From: Terriglobia bacterium
GTDB lineage: Bacteria; Acidobacteriota; Terriglobia; UBA7540
NCBI GenBank assembly: GCA_030038235.1
Contig: JASHPE010000225.1
Coordinates: forward strand, 1-36,089
Direction: 5' to 3'
Length of the DNA stretch: 36,089 nucleotides
The notes under the pieces were generated by a model. It had not been told where the DNA came from. It worked only from the letters and a program-made list of their open reading frames with translations, and made no database searches. The translations under genes were made by a program, and so were the position numbers. Numbering within the stretch: position 1 is the stretch's first letter; every line of letters starts with the position of its first letter. Below are positions 23,490 to 32,884 of the stretch, piece after piece.

Positions 23490-25232
23490 ATGGCTGACCA
23501 CTTGAATGCGCCGCACGGCGGTGTGCTGGTGAATCTGATGGCGGCGCCGGAGCGTGCGCGCGAGATGCACGCGGAATCGCGCGATTGGCCGTCGTGGGAC
23601 CTGACGCCGCGCCAGCTTTGCGACGTCGAGTTGCTACTGAACGGCGGATTTTCACCGTTGCGCGGGTTCCTGACGCGCTCCGATTATGAAGGCGTCCGCG
23701 ACAACATGCGGGTGGCGGACGGAACGCTGTGGCCGATTCCCATCACCCTGGACGTCAAGGAGGAGTTCGCGAAAAACCTGAAACCCGGCAGCACGGTCGC
23801 TCTTAGGGATGCCGAAGGCGTGATGCTGGCGGCTCTGCACGTGGAGGACATCTGGTCGCCCGATCGCACGGCCGAAGCGGACGCGGTTTTCAAGTCGACC
23901 AGCAAGGCTCATCCGGGCGCGGACCAGGTAATCAACAAATCGCATCCCGTCTACCTTGGCGGCCACGTGGAAGGCATGCAGCTTCCCGCTCATTACGATT
24001 TCCGCGCGCTGCGCCTGACGCCTGCCGAATTGCGTGCCGAGTTCGTGCGCCTCGGGTGGCGCCGCATTGTGGCCTTCCAGACGCGCAACCCGATGCATCG
24101 CGCGCACGTGGAACTGACGCTGCGCGCGGCCAAACAGGTGGAAGCCAACCTGCTCATCAATCCATCGGTCGGCATGACCAAGCCCGGCGACGTGGAATAC
24201 TACGTCCGTGTGCGCTGCTATCAGGAATTGCTGCCCAAGTATCCGCGCGATACCGCCAAGCTCGCGCTGCTGCCGCTGGCGATGCGCATGGGTGGCCCGC
24301 GCGAGGCGCTTTGGCACGCCATCATCCGCAAGAATCACGGCTGCAGCCATCTGATTGTGGGACGCGACCACGCCGGTCCGGGAAACGATACCGACGGCAA
24401 GCCGTTTTACGGTCCTTACGATGCGCAGGAGTTGCTGCGACAGCATGAAAAAGAACTCGGCGTAACCATGGTGCCGTTCCAGATGATGCTCTATCTCGAG
24501 GACCAAGATTGCTACGTCCCAGAGAACGAGGTTCCGGCGGGCGCGCGCGTGCTGAACATCTCAGGCACCGAGCTGCGCAATCGTCTCAACGCAGGCCGCG
24601 AGATTCCGTCGTGGTTCACCTACCCCGAAGTAGCACGCGAGCTGCGGCGCAGCTATCCCCCTCGGCAGGAGCAGGGATTCACGGTGTTTTTCACCGGACT
24701 TTCAGGCTCCGGCAAGTCGACGATTGCCAACGTGCTGCGCACCAAGTTCCTGGAGATGGGCGGCCGGCCGGTGACCCTGCTCGACGGGGACATCGTCCGC
24801 AAGAACCTCTCGTCGGAGCTGGGCTTCTCGCGCGAGCATCGGGATATCAACATCCGGCGCATCGGCTACGTGGCCTCGGAGATCACCAAGAATGGCGGCA
24901 TTGCCATCTGCGCACCCATCGCGCCCTACGATAACATCCGCAAGGAGGTGCGCGGGATGATCCAGCCGCTCGGCGGGTTCATTCTGGTGCATCTGGCCAC
25001 TCCGCTCGAGACCTGCGAAGGCCGCGACCGTAAGGGACTCTACGCCAAGGCACGGGCCGGAATTCTGCCGCAGTTCACCGGCGTCTCCGATCCGTACGAG
25101 GCGCCCACCGACGCCGACGTTATGATCGACACGAGCGACGTGACGCCGGAGGAGGCCGCGCAGGAAGTGTTCCTGCACCTGGAGCGCGAAGGCTACATCG
25201 GCGGCGAGAGACCGCAGGTGCCGAGCGCCTGA
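23490..25232 (+). CDS. sat/cysC: Bifunctional ATP sulfurylase / APS kinase
   Basis: 580 residues. Residues 1-390 are ATP sulfurylase (Sat type): QTRNPMHRAH (197-206) and GRDHAGPGND (291-300) are its nucleotide- and sulfate-binding motifs. Residues 395-580 are APS kinase: P-loop GLSGSGKST (403-411), LLDGD (430-434), and a C-terminal segment FTGVSDPYEAP. The fused enzyme turns sulfate + ATP into APS and then PAPS. All motifs look intact, so both halves should be active; in some fungal enzymes the second domain is only regulatory. GGAGG lies 12 nt before the ATG, a long spacing. The left heptamer arrays end 25 nt upstream. With cysQ it forms the activating arm of sulfate assimilation; sulfonate or sulfolipid synthesis from PAPS is also possible. 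Confidence 0.93.
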   Translation: MADHLNAPHGGVLVNLMAAPERAREMHAESRDWPSWDLTPRQLCDVELLLNGGFSPLRGFLTRSDYEGVRDNMRVADGTLWPIPITLDVKEEFAKNLKPGSTVALRDAEGVMLAALHVEDIWSPDRTAEADAVFKSTSKAHPGADQVINKSHPVYLGGHVEGMQLPAHYDFRALRLTPAELRAEFVRLGWRRIVAFQTRNPMHRAHVELTLRAAKQVEANLLINPSVGMTKPGDVEYYVRVRCYQELLPKYPRDTAKLALLPLAMRMGGPREALWHAIIRKNHGCSHLIVGRDHAGPGNDTDGKPFYGPYDAQELLRQHEKELGVTMVPFQMMLYLEDQDCYVPENEVPAGARVLNISGTELRNRLNAGREIPSWFTYPEVARELRRSYPPRQEQGFTVFFTGLSGSGKSTIANVLRTKFLEMGGRPVTLLDGDIVRKNLSSELGFSREHRDINIRRIGYVASEITKNGGIAICAPIAPYDNIRKEVRGMIQPLGGFILVHLATPLETCEGRDRKGLYAKARAGILPQFTGVSDPYEAPTDADVMIDTSDVTPEEAAQEVFLHLEREGYIGGERPQVPSA

Positions 25233-25250
25233 TCGCGGAAACGCTCCGAC

Positions 25251-25333
25251 GCTGTCATTCTGAGCGAAGCTAAGGATCTCGCTTTGCCAAAGAAAGGACC
25301 TACGAGATTCTTCGCTTCGCTCAGAATGACAGC
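25251..25333. repeat. Palindromic intergenic repeat (GTCATTCTGAGCGAAG type)
   Basis: Left arm 25251-25280 and right arm 25304-25333 are reverse complements with two mismatches in 30. The motif GTCATTCTGAGCGAAGC is a familiar dispersed element in Acidobacteria and other genomes (from memory). A short extra copy, CAGAATGACAGCGTCC, follows at 25340. It may also act as terminator after sat-cysC. Confidence 0.85.
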
Positions 25334-25542
25334 ATGGGACAGAATGACAGCGTCCGACGGGCATTTGCGAACATGGCAATACCTCGCCGGCGTGTATTTG
25401 CTGAGTTGGAAATGCAGTATAATGGCGACGCGTTGAACGACCGGGGCCGGCAGTTGCACTCGGCGCGTTCAAGTTCAGCCGGCCTCATCGGTCGTTCGCG
25501 CAATACAGCCCCGCCTGAATGCGCCAGCCCAACGTTACTGTC

Positions 25543-25648
25543 CCCGATCAGATGTAGGGGCGGCCCCCTGTGGCCGCCCGATCACAGCGTAGTCCTTGCG
25601 GCTGCCATCTTGGCCGGCCACGGGGGGCCGCTCCTACATCTGATTGGG
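25543..25648. repeat. MITE-like element with 35-bp inverted termini
   Basis: Arms 25543-25577 and 25614-25648 match as reverse complements with about three mismatches (CCCC(G/A)ATCAGATGTAGG then CGGCC). No coding capacity. It ends 26 nt before the start of the trans-sulfuration gene. Its inner part resembles the inverted repeat at 19690-19781. Confidence 0.8.
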
Positions 25649-25674
25649 GCACCATTAGTTCGGGGCCACAGACG

Positions 25675-26898
25675 ATGAACGGGCGTAATCCAAAGGCCGA
25701 CGACGCTGTGGGACTGGGGACGCGGGCGGTCTGGTCGGGAGAGCGCGGCGAGCGTTGGGCCGGCGCCACGCAAGTCTCCGTAGCCCTCAGCGTCTCGTTC
25801 GGCTATGCGACCGTCGAGGAGTGGCTCGATGTCGCGCAAGGCAGGAGGAGGGGCCACATCTACAGCCGCAACACTAATCCCACCGTTGCCGCATTTGAAG
25901 AAAAGGTTGGAGATCTGGAAGACGCGGAGGCCGCGACGGGTTTTTCGAGCGGCATGGCGGCCGTCAGCAACACCTTGTTCACCCTCTTGTCTCCCGGAGA
26001 CCGCGTGGTCTCCATCAAAGACACCTACGGCGGAACCAACAAGCTTTTCGTTGAATTTCTGCCGCGTTTCCAGATCGAAGTAAGCCTTTGCGACACCACG
26101 GATCATGTGGCTATCGAAGCCGCTGTCGCGCGAGGCTGCAAGCTGCTCTATCTCGAGAGTCCGACGAACCCGACGGTGAAGATCGTCGATATCGCGCGAC
26201 TCTCGGCGGTGGCACACGCGCATGGTTCGCTGGTTGTAGTTGACAACACACTCGCCACGCCCGTCAATCAGCAGCCGCTGAAGCTAGGCGCCGATCTTGT
26301 AGTGCACAGCGCGACCAAGTTTCTTGGCGGTCACGCCGACGCGCTGGGCGGCGCGGTCTGCGGACGCAAAGATCTGGTGAGCCGCATTTATCATTTCCGG
26401 GAAATCAATGGCGCCTGCCTCGAACCGATGTCCGCGTACCTTCTATTGCGGGGAATGAAGACCCTTCATCTGCGCGTGCGGCAGCAAAATGAAAGCGCGC
26501 TGCGGATCGCCCAGTTCCTCGAATCACACCCGGCTGTAGCGAAGGTGTTCTATCCGGGGCTCGCGACGCACGAGAATCACGACGTCGCTTGTCGCCAGAT
26601 GACCGGCTTTGGCGGCGTGCTCAGTTTCGCGCTGCACGGCGGATTTGAGGCGGTGAAGCGGTTCCTGCCGCGGCTTTGCTACGCAAATCTGGCAGCGAAC
26701 CTGGGCGCGGTTGAAACCGTCGCCGGTCCGCCGGCCACGACGAGTCATGTTGAATCCACGCCCGAGGAACGCGCCGCCAGCGGGATCCCTGACGCTCTGA
26801 TCCGCCACTCGACCGGCATCGAAGATACCGCTGACTTGATTGCCGATCTGCGGCAGGCGCTCGATAGTTTGGAAGGCGGTGCGACGTCAGAAACCTGA
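25675..26898 (+). CDS. Trans-sulfuration PLP enzyme (cystathionine gamma-synthase/lyase family)
   Basis: 407 residues from ATG 25675; upstream codons of the same frame lie in the MITE-like repeat and are not counted. Family Cys/Met metabolism PLP-dependent: YSRNTNPT (63-70), FSSGMAA (90-96), DTYGGT (116-121), D190 in VVDNT, and VHSATKFLGGH with Schiff-base lysine K215. These enzymes join or split cysteine and homoserine derivatives (MetB, MetC-like CGL, MetY or MetZ). Which reaction applies cannot be decided from motifs. Position after cysQ and sat-cysC suggests a role in moving assimilated sulfur into methionine. The ribosome site is weak. Confidence 0.88.
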   Translation: MNGRNPKADDAVGLGTRAVWSGERGERWAGATQVSVALSVSFGYATVEEWLDVAQGRRRGHIYSRNTNPTVAAFEEKVGDLEDAEAATGFSSGMAAVSNTLFTLLSPGDRVVSIKDTYGGTNKLFVEFLPRFQIEVSLCDTTDHVAIEAAVARGCKLLYLESPTNPTVKIVDIARLSAVAHAHGSLVVVDNTLATPVNQQPLKLGADLVVHSATKFLGGHADALGGAVCGRKDLVSRIYHFREINGACLEPMSAYLLLRGMKTLHLRVRQQNESALRIAQFLESHPAVAKVFYPGLATHENHDVACRQMTGFGGVLSFALHGGFEAVKRFLPRLCYANLAANLGAVETVAGPPATTSHVESTPEERAASGIPDALIRHSTGIEDTADLIADLRQALDSLEGGATSET

Positions 26899-26954
26899 TG
26901 CGGTCAAGTTCCAAGGAGAAGTACGGTAGTCCCGGTCGGCAGTCCCGGAAAGCC

Positions 26955-28853
26955 TCAGGAAAGGCCGACCACCGCGCCCGTTTCCGGGTGGAGATCCACG
27001 TCATAGTACGCCGGACGCGTGGGCAATCCGGGCATAGTGCTCATGGCGCCGAGCAGCGGATAAAGGAATCCTGCGCCTACGCTGGCTCGCACGTCGCGAA
27101 CCGGCACCACGAAGCCGGTGGGCGCGCCTTTCAGCGCGGGGTCATGGCTGAGGCTCAGATGCGTCTTAGCCATGCACATGGGTAGCTTGTCGAAACCGCA
27201 GCGCGTGTAGAGTTCGATTTTCGCCTCAGCTTCCGGCAGATACTCGACGCCGGCGCCGCCGTAAATCTTGCGGACGATAAGCTCGATCTTCTCCTTGATG
27301 CTGAGATCGAGCGGATAAAGAAACTGGAAGTTGTGGGGCTTTGCGCACGCGGCGACCACCGCCCGGGCGAGGTCCGCCGCTCCGGCGCCGCCCTCGGCCC
27401 AATGATCGGACGCCTCGCTCGCGTCCGCGCCCGCGCCGATCGCGAGCTTACGGACCAGATCGACCTCGGCATCGGTGTCGGCACTGAATCGGTTCACAGC
27501 CACGACGACCGGAATCCCGTAGAGGCGGACATTTTCGATCATCTTCACCAGATTGGCGCAGCCTTTTTCCACCAACTCCAGGTTCTCGGAAGTGTACGAC
27601 GCGTGCAGCGGCTGCCCGGCCGTGACCTTGGGACCTCCGCCGTGCATCTTGAGAGCGCGAATGGTGGCCACAAGCACGGCGCAGTCCGGCTCGAGGCCGC
27701 TGTAGCGGCACTTGATGTCACAGAATTTCTCGAATCCGATGTCGGCGCCGAATCCTGCTTCGGTCACCACGTAGCCGTCAGCGCCCACAAGTTTCAACGC
27801 GATCTGATCGGCGACGATCGACGAATTACCGTGCGCGATGTTGGCGAAAGGTCCGGCATGAATGAAGGCGGGCGTACGTTCGAGCGTCTGCATGAGGTTT
27901 GGCATGATGGCGTCCTTCATCATGACCGCCAGCGCGCCGCCTACGCCGAGATCGTCCGCCGTTACGGGCTGCCCGCCACGGCTCATGCCGATCACCATGC
28001 GACCCAGACGCTCGCGCATGTCGGCGAGGCTCGTCGTCAGCGCCAGAACCGCCATGATCTCGCTGGCCACCGTGATGTCGAAGCCGGTGACTCGCGTCAT
28101 GCCTTTCTCTTCCGCGCCCTGCCCGATGGTGATCTGGCGCAGCATGCGGTCGTTGGTATCGATCACACGGCGCCAGGCGATACTTTGCGGATTGATGTCG
28201 AGCCGCGCAAATGCCCGCCGTTCCTCCGGCGTCAGATCGTTGGGATTCGGCTTGCTGATGCCGAGGTTGCGGAGACGCCGCAGCATGACCGGGGAGAATC
28301 GACGGCTGCCGTTCGGTTTGGCGGGGCAGAGGCGATCGAACAAGGCGTCGTCAGGCTGGGTGGTCTCGTGCAGGACGCGCGTGTCGATGGCTGCAGCGAG
28401 CAAATTGTTCGCGGCAGTGATCGCATGCAGGTCACCTGTGAGGTGCAGGTTCAGATCCTCCATCGGGATCACCTGGCTGTATCCGCCGCCGGCCGCGCCG
28501 CCTTTGATGCCAAACGTCGGGCCCTGGCTCGGCTGGCGCAGGCAGGTGAACACGCGCTTGCCCAGATGGGCGCCCAAGGCCTGGCTGAGACCCACCGACG
28601 TGGTTGTCTTGCCTTCGCCGAGAGGAGTGGGCGTGATGGCGGTGACTACGACGTACTTGCCGCGGGGCGCATCTTTCAAGCGATCGCGGATGGAGAGATG
28701 GACCTTCGCCTTGCTCCGGCCATACAGCTCCAGTTCATCCGGAAGAATGCCGGCTACGCTCGCAACGTGATCGATGTCTTGCGGCGTGACCGATTGCGCG
28801 ATCTCGAGATCGCTCGGAACATGACGCGGATTATGATTGATCATGGTTGACAT
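26955..28853 (-). CDS. fhs: Formate-tetrahydrofolate ligase, eukaryotic C1-THF-synthase-like form
   Basis: 632 residues, against about 556 in usual bacterial enzymes. The P-loop is [12 protein letters not shown] (74-85). Further landmarks are [40 protein letters not shown] and [11 protein letters not shown]. The extra length includes a block ([49 protein letters not shown]) that also occurs in the synthetase domain of eukaryotic C1-tetrahydrofolate synthase. It makes 10-formyl-THF from formate, THF and ATP and so links the formate dehydrogenase with folate metabolism. GGAGG stands 7 nt before the ATG at 28853. It converges with the trans-sulfuration gene. Confidence 0.95.
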   Translation of the reverse strand: MSTMINHNPRHVPSDLEIAQSVTPQDIDHVASVAGILPDELELYGRSKAKVHLSIRDRLKDAPRGKYVVVTAITPTPLGEGKTTTSVGLSQALGAHLGKRVFTCLRQPSQGPTFGIKGGAAGGGYSQVIPMEDLNLHLTGDLHAITAANNLLAAAIDTRVLHETTQPDDALFDRLCPAKPNGSRRFSPVMLRRLRNLGISKPNPNDLTPEERRAFARLDINPQSIAWRRVIDTNDRMLRQITIGQGAEEKGMTRVTGFDITVASEIMAVLALTTSLADMRERLGRMVIGMSRGGQPVTADDLGVGGALAVMMKDAIMPNLMQTLERTPAFIHAGPFANIAHGNSSIVADQIALKLVGADGYVVTEAGFGADIGFEKFCDIKCRYSGLEPDCAVLVATIRALKMHGGGPKVTAGQPLHASYTSENLELVEKGCANLVKMIENVRLYGIPVVVAVNRFSADTDAEVDLVRKLAIGAGADASEASDHWAEGGAGAADLARAVVAACAKPHNFQFLYPLDLSIKEKIELIVRKIYGGAGVEYLPEAEAKIELYTRCGFDKLPMCMAKTHLSLSHDPALKGAPTGFVVPVRDVRASVGAGFLYPLLGAMSTMPGLPTRPAYYDVDLHPETGAVVGLS

Positions 28854-29036
28854 GTCGCCGCCTCCACTGTCGGACGGACTCTCCGCGTTCTTCCGCCTGA
28901 TCCAGTGTCGGCGAGCGCTATGAATCCGGGCTGTGACTCATGTCACGGGGCGTGCCAACCGCAGAAGCGAATCGACCCGGTTAAAGTCGATGAAACCATG
29001 CCGCGGCGACAAGAGTCAAAAGAAAGGGAGGATAAC

Positions 29037-29600
29037 ATGTCGAACACTTCTCGCAAAGCATGGTGGAACTGGACGCTGCCTCTGGTCTGCCTGATATCGG
29101 CCCTGGTCGCGCTTCCGATGGCTGCCCAGGACCGCGGAGACCGCGGGCAGGACCATGGCCAGATGGCCCGGCCGATTCCGAAGCACGGACCGCCGCCGAC
29201 GCGCGAAGCGCATCCGGCCTCGACGCCGCGCAACTTTCAGGATCAGCCTGGTCACCCCAACGCTCCGCACGTCGACGCGGGACCACACGGCGATGTGTGG
29301 GTCGGACACGATACGGGCCGGAACGATCCCGCCTATCATCTCGATCACCCTTGGGAGCACGGGCATTTTCGCGGTGGCTTTGGACCCAGCCACGTCTGGC
29401 GGCTGGCCGGCGGCGGTCCGAATCGGTTCTGGTTCGGTGGGTTCTATTTCAGCGTCGCGGCCGCTGACATCGCCTTCTGCGACGGCTGGAATTGGACCGG
29501 CGACGAGATCGTGATTTATGAAGATCCCGATCACGTGGGCTGGTACCTGGCGTACAACGTGCGCCTCGGAGTCTACGTCCACGTGATGTTCCTCGGCTGA
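29037..29600 (+). CDS. Small secreted His-rich protein of unknown function
   Basis: 187 residues from ATG 29037, which has GGGAGG 5 nt upstream. A signal peptide ([19 protein letters not shown]) is followed by a Gly/His/Pro/Asp-rich stretch ([19 protein letters not shown]) and then a compact C-terminal half with many aromatics: [39 protein letters not shown], and a final YVHVMFLG. I do not recognise a named domain; I have seen similar hypothetical proteins in Acidobacteria (memory, not a search). It is divergent from the formate-THF ligase gene. The many His and Asp residues could bind metal, which is only a guess. Confidence 0.75.
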   Translation: MSNTSRKAWWNWTLPLVCLISALVALPMAAQDRGDRGQDHGQMARPIPKHGPPPTREAHPASTPRNFQDQPGHPNAPHVDAGPHGDVWVGHDTGRNDPAYHLDHPWEHGHFRGGFGPSHVWRLAGGGPNRFWFGGFYFSVAAADIAFCDGWNWTGDEIVIYEDPDHVGWYLAYNVRLGVYVHVMFLG

Positions 29601-29615
29601 GCGATTGCCGCGCAT

Positions 29616-30608
29616 CTAACCCAGCCATTGCGGATTGGCCGCGGTGCCGTCGAAATCGCTGGTGGTCTTAAACGGTTCATAACGGCCTGTCATGGCGGCG
29701 TCCCGGGTCTTGGCCAGCAAAGCTGAGACTTGGGCGTCGCTCATCGGCTTGAAGCTTCGAACTGCCTCCAGTGCCTGATTCACGCGATCCACGTTGTCAC
29801 ATCCGTTGATCACTACGGAAGTCGGTAGATTGAGGGCGTAGTGCAGGCACTCGATCGGCGTCACCACGCCGGCGCGCAGCACTTCGCCGGAGCCCATGGG
29901 TTTCATGCCGAGCACGCCGATTCCTTCCGCCACCAGTCGCGGCACCACCTGATGCGCGAAGCTGCGGAAGTGCGCGTCCATCACGTTCAGCGGCATCTGG
30001 CAGGAGTCGAAATGGAACCGGTGCTGTTGCGCCTCATCGAGCATCCGCAGATGGATGAACGGATCCTTGTGGCCCGTGAACCCGATATAGCGGATCTTGC
30101 CCGCTTGCTTGGCCGCCACGAGCGCTTCAAGCGCGCCGCCCGCAGCGAAGAAGCGATCGGGGTCTTCCGGGCGGATGTTTTCATGATACTGAATCAGATC
30201 GATGTGATCCGTCTGCAGGCGCGATAGAGACTCATCGATCTGTTGCGCCGCCGCCGCCTTGGTGCGTCCGTCGAATTTGGTCATCAGGAACACTTTCTGG
30301 CGGTAACCGTCGCGCAGAGCCCGGCCCATTCGCTTCTCGCTCTCGCCGCCGTTATAGTCCCAGCAGTTGTCCATGAACGCGATGCCCTGGTCGATTGCGA
30401 AGCGCACAATGCGGACGCTCTCCTGCGGGTCGGACTGGATGCCAATGTGATATCCGCCCAGCCCGATAGCCGAAACCTTCTCGTCCGTCTTGCCGAGCGT
30501 CCTGTAGGTCATTCCGGATTCCGCGGTCTGGCCGCGCGCTGCCGTCGCGCCCGCGCTTGCCGCCACCAATCCCGCCGCCATCACGCCCAGAGCATCACGC
30601 CGATCCAT
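29616..30608 (-). CDS. Aldo/keto reductase with Tat-like leader
   Basis: 330 residues. The N-terminus MDRRDALGVMAAGLVAASAG has the twin arginine and hydrophobic core of a Tat signal, so the enzyme is probably exported folded. The catalytic tetrad of aldo/keto reductases is present: D80, Y85 (DNCWDYNGG), K111 (LMTKFDG) and H142 (IQYHE). IGFTGHKDP and GVLGMKPMGSGEVLR are typical of the oxidoreductases of this group in Acidobacteria. Substrate unknown. GGAGGGACGACA precedes the ATG. A deleted second copy lies at 32505-32737. Confidence 0.9.
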   Translation of the reverse strand: MDRRDALGVMAAGLVAASAGATAARGQTAESGMTYRTLGKTDEKVSAIGLGGYHIGIQSDPQESVRIVRFAIDQGIAFMDNCWDYNGGESEKRMGRALRDGYRQKVFLMTKFDGRTKAAAAQQIDESLSRLQTDHIDLIQYHENIRPEDPDRFFAAGGALEALVAAKQAGKIRYIGFTGHKDPFIHLRMLDEAQQHRFHFDSCQMPLNVMDAHFRSFAHQVVPRLVAEGIGVLGMKPMGSGEVLRAGVVTPIECLHYALNLPTSVVINGCDNVDRVNQALEAVRSFKPMSDAQVSALLAKTRDAAMTGRYEPFKTTSDFDGTAANPQWLG

Positions 30609-30742
30609 TGTCGTCCCTCCTTTCCTGCATGGCTGTTAGATTAGCCGAGCGCCGGCGCGGACGCAAAGGCGGATAATTCGGACGTACGGACGGCCCTACG
30701 TCTCCTAGTCCTGACACCCGACTGTGCTAGAATCCGCGACCT

Positions 30743-31144
30743 ATGGACATCGAATGGATCAGGCAACACTGTCTCTCTCTGCCTCACACGACGGAACAGG
30801 TGCAATGGCATTCCGATCTGGTTTTCAAAGTGGGCGGCAAGATGTACGCGGTTGCGCCGACGGAACCCGCGCCGGTGTTCCTTTCCTTCAAGTGCTCGGA
30901 CGAGAATTTCGCGGAGCTTGTGGAGCGTCCGGGCGTCGTCCCGGCGCCCTACCTCGCTCGTGCCAAGTGGGTCGCGCTGCAGAGTGAGGCGGCGCTGTCC
31001 CGCATCGAGATCAGGCGTCTTCTTGGCCAGTCGTACGAGCTGGTTCTCGGGAAACTGCCGCCGTCTGTAAGAGCGTCGCTCGGGCAACCGCCGTCCGGAA
31101 CGAAGAAGACCCCATTCAGCCGCAATAGGCGCCGCAGGCGCTGA
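30743..31144 (+). CDS. MmcQ/YjbR family protein
   Basis: 133 residues; MDIEWIRQHCLSLPHTTEQV, the VFKVGGKMYAV strand and the APYLARAKWVAL segment are typical of the MmcQ/YjbR (CyaY-like fold) family, which are small proteins of uncertain, possibly DNA-binding function. The C-terminus is very basic (SRNRRRRR). A possible -10 (TAGAAT) lies just before the ATG, so the transcript may be nearly leaderless. It is divergent from the aldo/keto reductase. Confidence 0.85.
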   Translation: MDIEWIRQHCLSLPHTTEQVQWHSDLVFKVGGKMYAVAPTEPAPVFLSFKCSDENFAELVERPGVVPAPYLARAKWVALQSEAALSRIEIRRLLGQSYELVLGKLPPSVRASLGQPPSGTKKTPFSRNRRRRR

Positions 31145-31172
31145 TTGGCAACGGACCCGGCTGGTCAGCAGC

Positions 31173-32339
31173 TTACCGGTACCTACAACCCAATTGCTCC
31201 CAGTCGCAGAATTCCATGGTTTCAGATTGGTGCAGTCCAGCCCTCTGCAGCTCCTCCATGAAGCTCACCGGCTCGACCGCATCCGACAGGAAGTGGACAC
31301 CGGGTTGAACGGCGCTGCCGGAGGAAATCTTGCGGGCAACAGTCGCCAGAGCAATTGCATTGATCCAGTAATCGCGACCGGCCTCGAAGCTGATCCCGGC
31401 CTTCAGCACGGCCCTGCGTCCTTCCGAACGGCCGAGCACATGAGCCGCAACAAATCCGCGGAGGGGCAGCCTGTTTCGTCGAAACACCCCGCGGAGCAGT
31501 CGCACACCGAGCGCCTCGGGCAGGGGCAGCAGTGCCACCACTGTTGCGGCCAGCGCGTTCTGAAAACCGGCCAGATAAGAGTAAACACGAACCTCGCAGT
31601 CGGTAAGCCGGCGTCCGACCTCCCTTTGCTCCGGCATGAAGAACATGTTGAAGCGACGGAGGCCGATCCCATCGCCCAGGTCGACTCTCCGAGCGGCCTC
31701 CGACATTCGAGTGTGAACCCATTCTCCCTTGCGGAAGTAACCGGATCTGACGAGTCCGGTCCGGTGGATAAACCAGGCGGCGTCCCGCAGAGCATTGTCG
31801 GACCACTCGCCGGAGTCGGAGAAATACACGCTCAAGGAATCGATTGAGTCCATCTGGGATTTCGCCCTGGCATGGGCGTAGACGGGAAGAAGTTCGGTAA
31901 GGCCGGGCATCCATCCGGCTGAGACGACGAACCGCAGGCCCAGGTCTTCGATCATTCGGCCATTCGGAAGCATGCGCTCCTTGACGATTGACATGCCCGC
32001 GGCGTCGACGTAGTGACAGCGACTGCGAAGCGAGGCCTGCGCCACGCGGTGCTGCAGCCGGAACACAGGTCCGCCGCAATTGACGACGATCGAGCACGGG
32101 CCACAGAATTCGTCCAACGAACGGGAGTCCATAACGTCGACCGGGATCGCTGAGACCCTGCTGCCGAGTTCCGATGCTAGTGAGTTCAGCCGGGACGGAT
32201 CACGGCCGCCGATGACGAGAGCCGCGTCGCAGGACCGCAGCAACTTACCTGCGACCGCGCGTCCGGTTGCCCCATAGCCGCCCACAATGCCGATCTGGGT
32301 GAGACTCACGCCGAATCTCCGCCACCGCTCCACTGACAC
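31173..32339 (-). CDS. Saccharopine dehydrogenase-like NAD(P)-binding oxidoreductase
   Basis: 388 residues. An N-terminal Rossmann fold with IVGGYGATGRAVA (glycine motif at 20-26), a GGRDPSRLNSLA strand-helix for the cofactor, and VVNCGGPVF; then CHYVDAAG and a C-terminal substrate domain. This matches the saccharopine dehydrogenase NADP-binding family (trans-acting enoyl reductases and similar). Which substrate it uses is not clear. A GTG at residue 11 is an alternative start closer to the Rossmann fold. Confidence 0.8.
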   Translation of the reverse strand: MSVERWRRFGVSLTQIGIVGGYGATGRAVAGKLLRSCDAALVIGGRDPSRLNSLASELGSRVSAIPVDVMDSRSLDEFCGPCSIVVNCGGPVFRLQHRVAQASLRSRCHYVDAAGMSIVKERMLPNGRMIEDLGLRFVVSAGWMPGLTELLPVYAHARAKSQMDSIDSLSVYFSDSGEWSDNALRDAAWFIHRTGLVRSGYFRKGEWVHTRMSEAARRVDLGDGIGLRRFNMFFMPEQREVGRRLTDCEVRVYSYLAGFQNALAATVVALLPLPEALGVRLLRGVFRRNRLPLRGFVAAHVLGRSEGRRAVLKAGISFEAGRDYWINAIALATVARKISSGSAVQPGVHFLSDAVEPVSFMEELQRAGLHQSETMEFCDWEQLGCRYR

Positions 32340-32504
32340 GGCTTAGAATTCATCGCTGTTTCGGCCATTCTAGCCTGGACTACATGTGGCTGTCTTTGTT
32401 TTTAACATTGGGTAGTATTTATGGCATGGTGCTTCCTGGATAGTAACTGGTGAGGAAGCTTTAGTTTAGAGAGAGCGCTTGGGGCAATGTCACTGAATTC
32501 ACAG

Positions 32505-32737
32505 AAGTGGACAGGTTGAGCGCGTAGTGCAGGCACTCGATCGGCGTTACTACGCCGGCGCGCAGCACTTCGCCGGAGCCCATAGGTTTCATACCCAGCA
32601 CGCCGATTCCTTCCGCTACCAGTCGCGGCACTACCTGACGCGCGAAGCTGCGGAAATGCGCGTCCATCAGCCGTCGCGCCCGCGCTTGCCGCCACCAATC
32701 CCGCCGCCATCACGCCCAGAGCATCACGCCGATCCAT
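32505..32737 (-). pseudogene. Internally deleted copy of the aldo/keto reductase gene
   Basis: Bases 32737-32670 match the start of the reductase gene (30608-30541), including the Tat leader MDRRDALGVMAAG and the upstream ribosome site. Bases 32669-32505 match its later part (29983 to about 29828: MDAHFRSFARQVVPRLVAEG). The intervening 557 bp are missing, which also shifts the frame. The match stops near 32505 and the rest of the gene is absent. Confidence 0.9.
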
Positions 32738-32799
32738 CGTCGTCCTCCTTTCCTGCATTGCTGTTAGACTGGCCGAGTGCGTGAGCGGAGGCAAAGGCA

Positions 32800-32884
32800 G
32801 GGAGTAGCGAGTAGCGAGTGGCGAATAGAGAACAGCTTCCCAAGCGCCCTATTCGCCATTCGCTACTGGCTACTCTCTACTCCC
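32800..32884. repeat. Heptamer inverted repeat (GAGTAGC type)
   Basis: Left arm 32800-32828 has four seven-base units (GGAGTAG, CGAGTAG, CGAGTGG, CGAATAG). The right arm 32849-32884 is the inverted form with five units. The 20-base loop is AACAGCTTCCCAAGCGCC-like. The DUF6788-type frame ends in the right arm. Confidence 0.85.

Noticed and set aside
27333-28850. Plus-strand open frame of 505 codons
   Set aside because: Antisense to formate-THF ligase, which has full family motifs and a good ribosome site.
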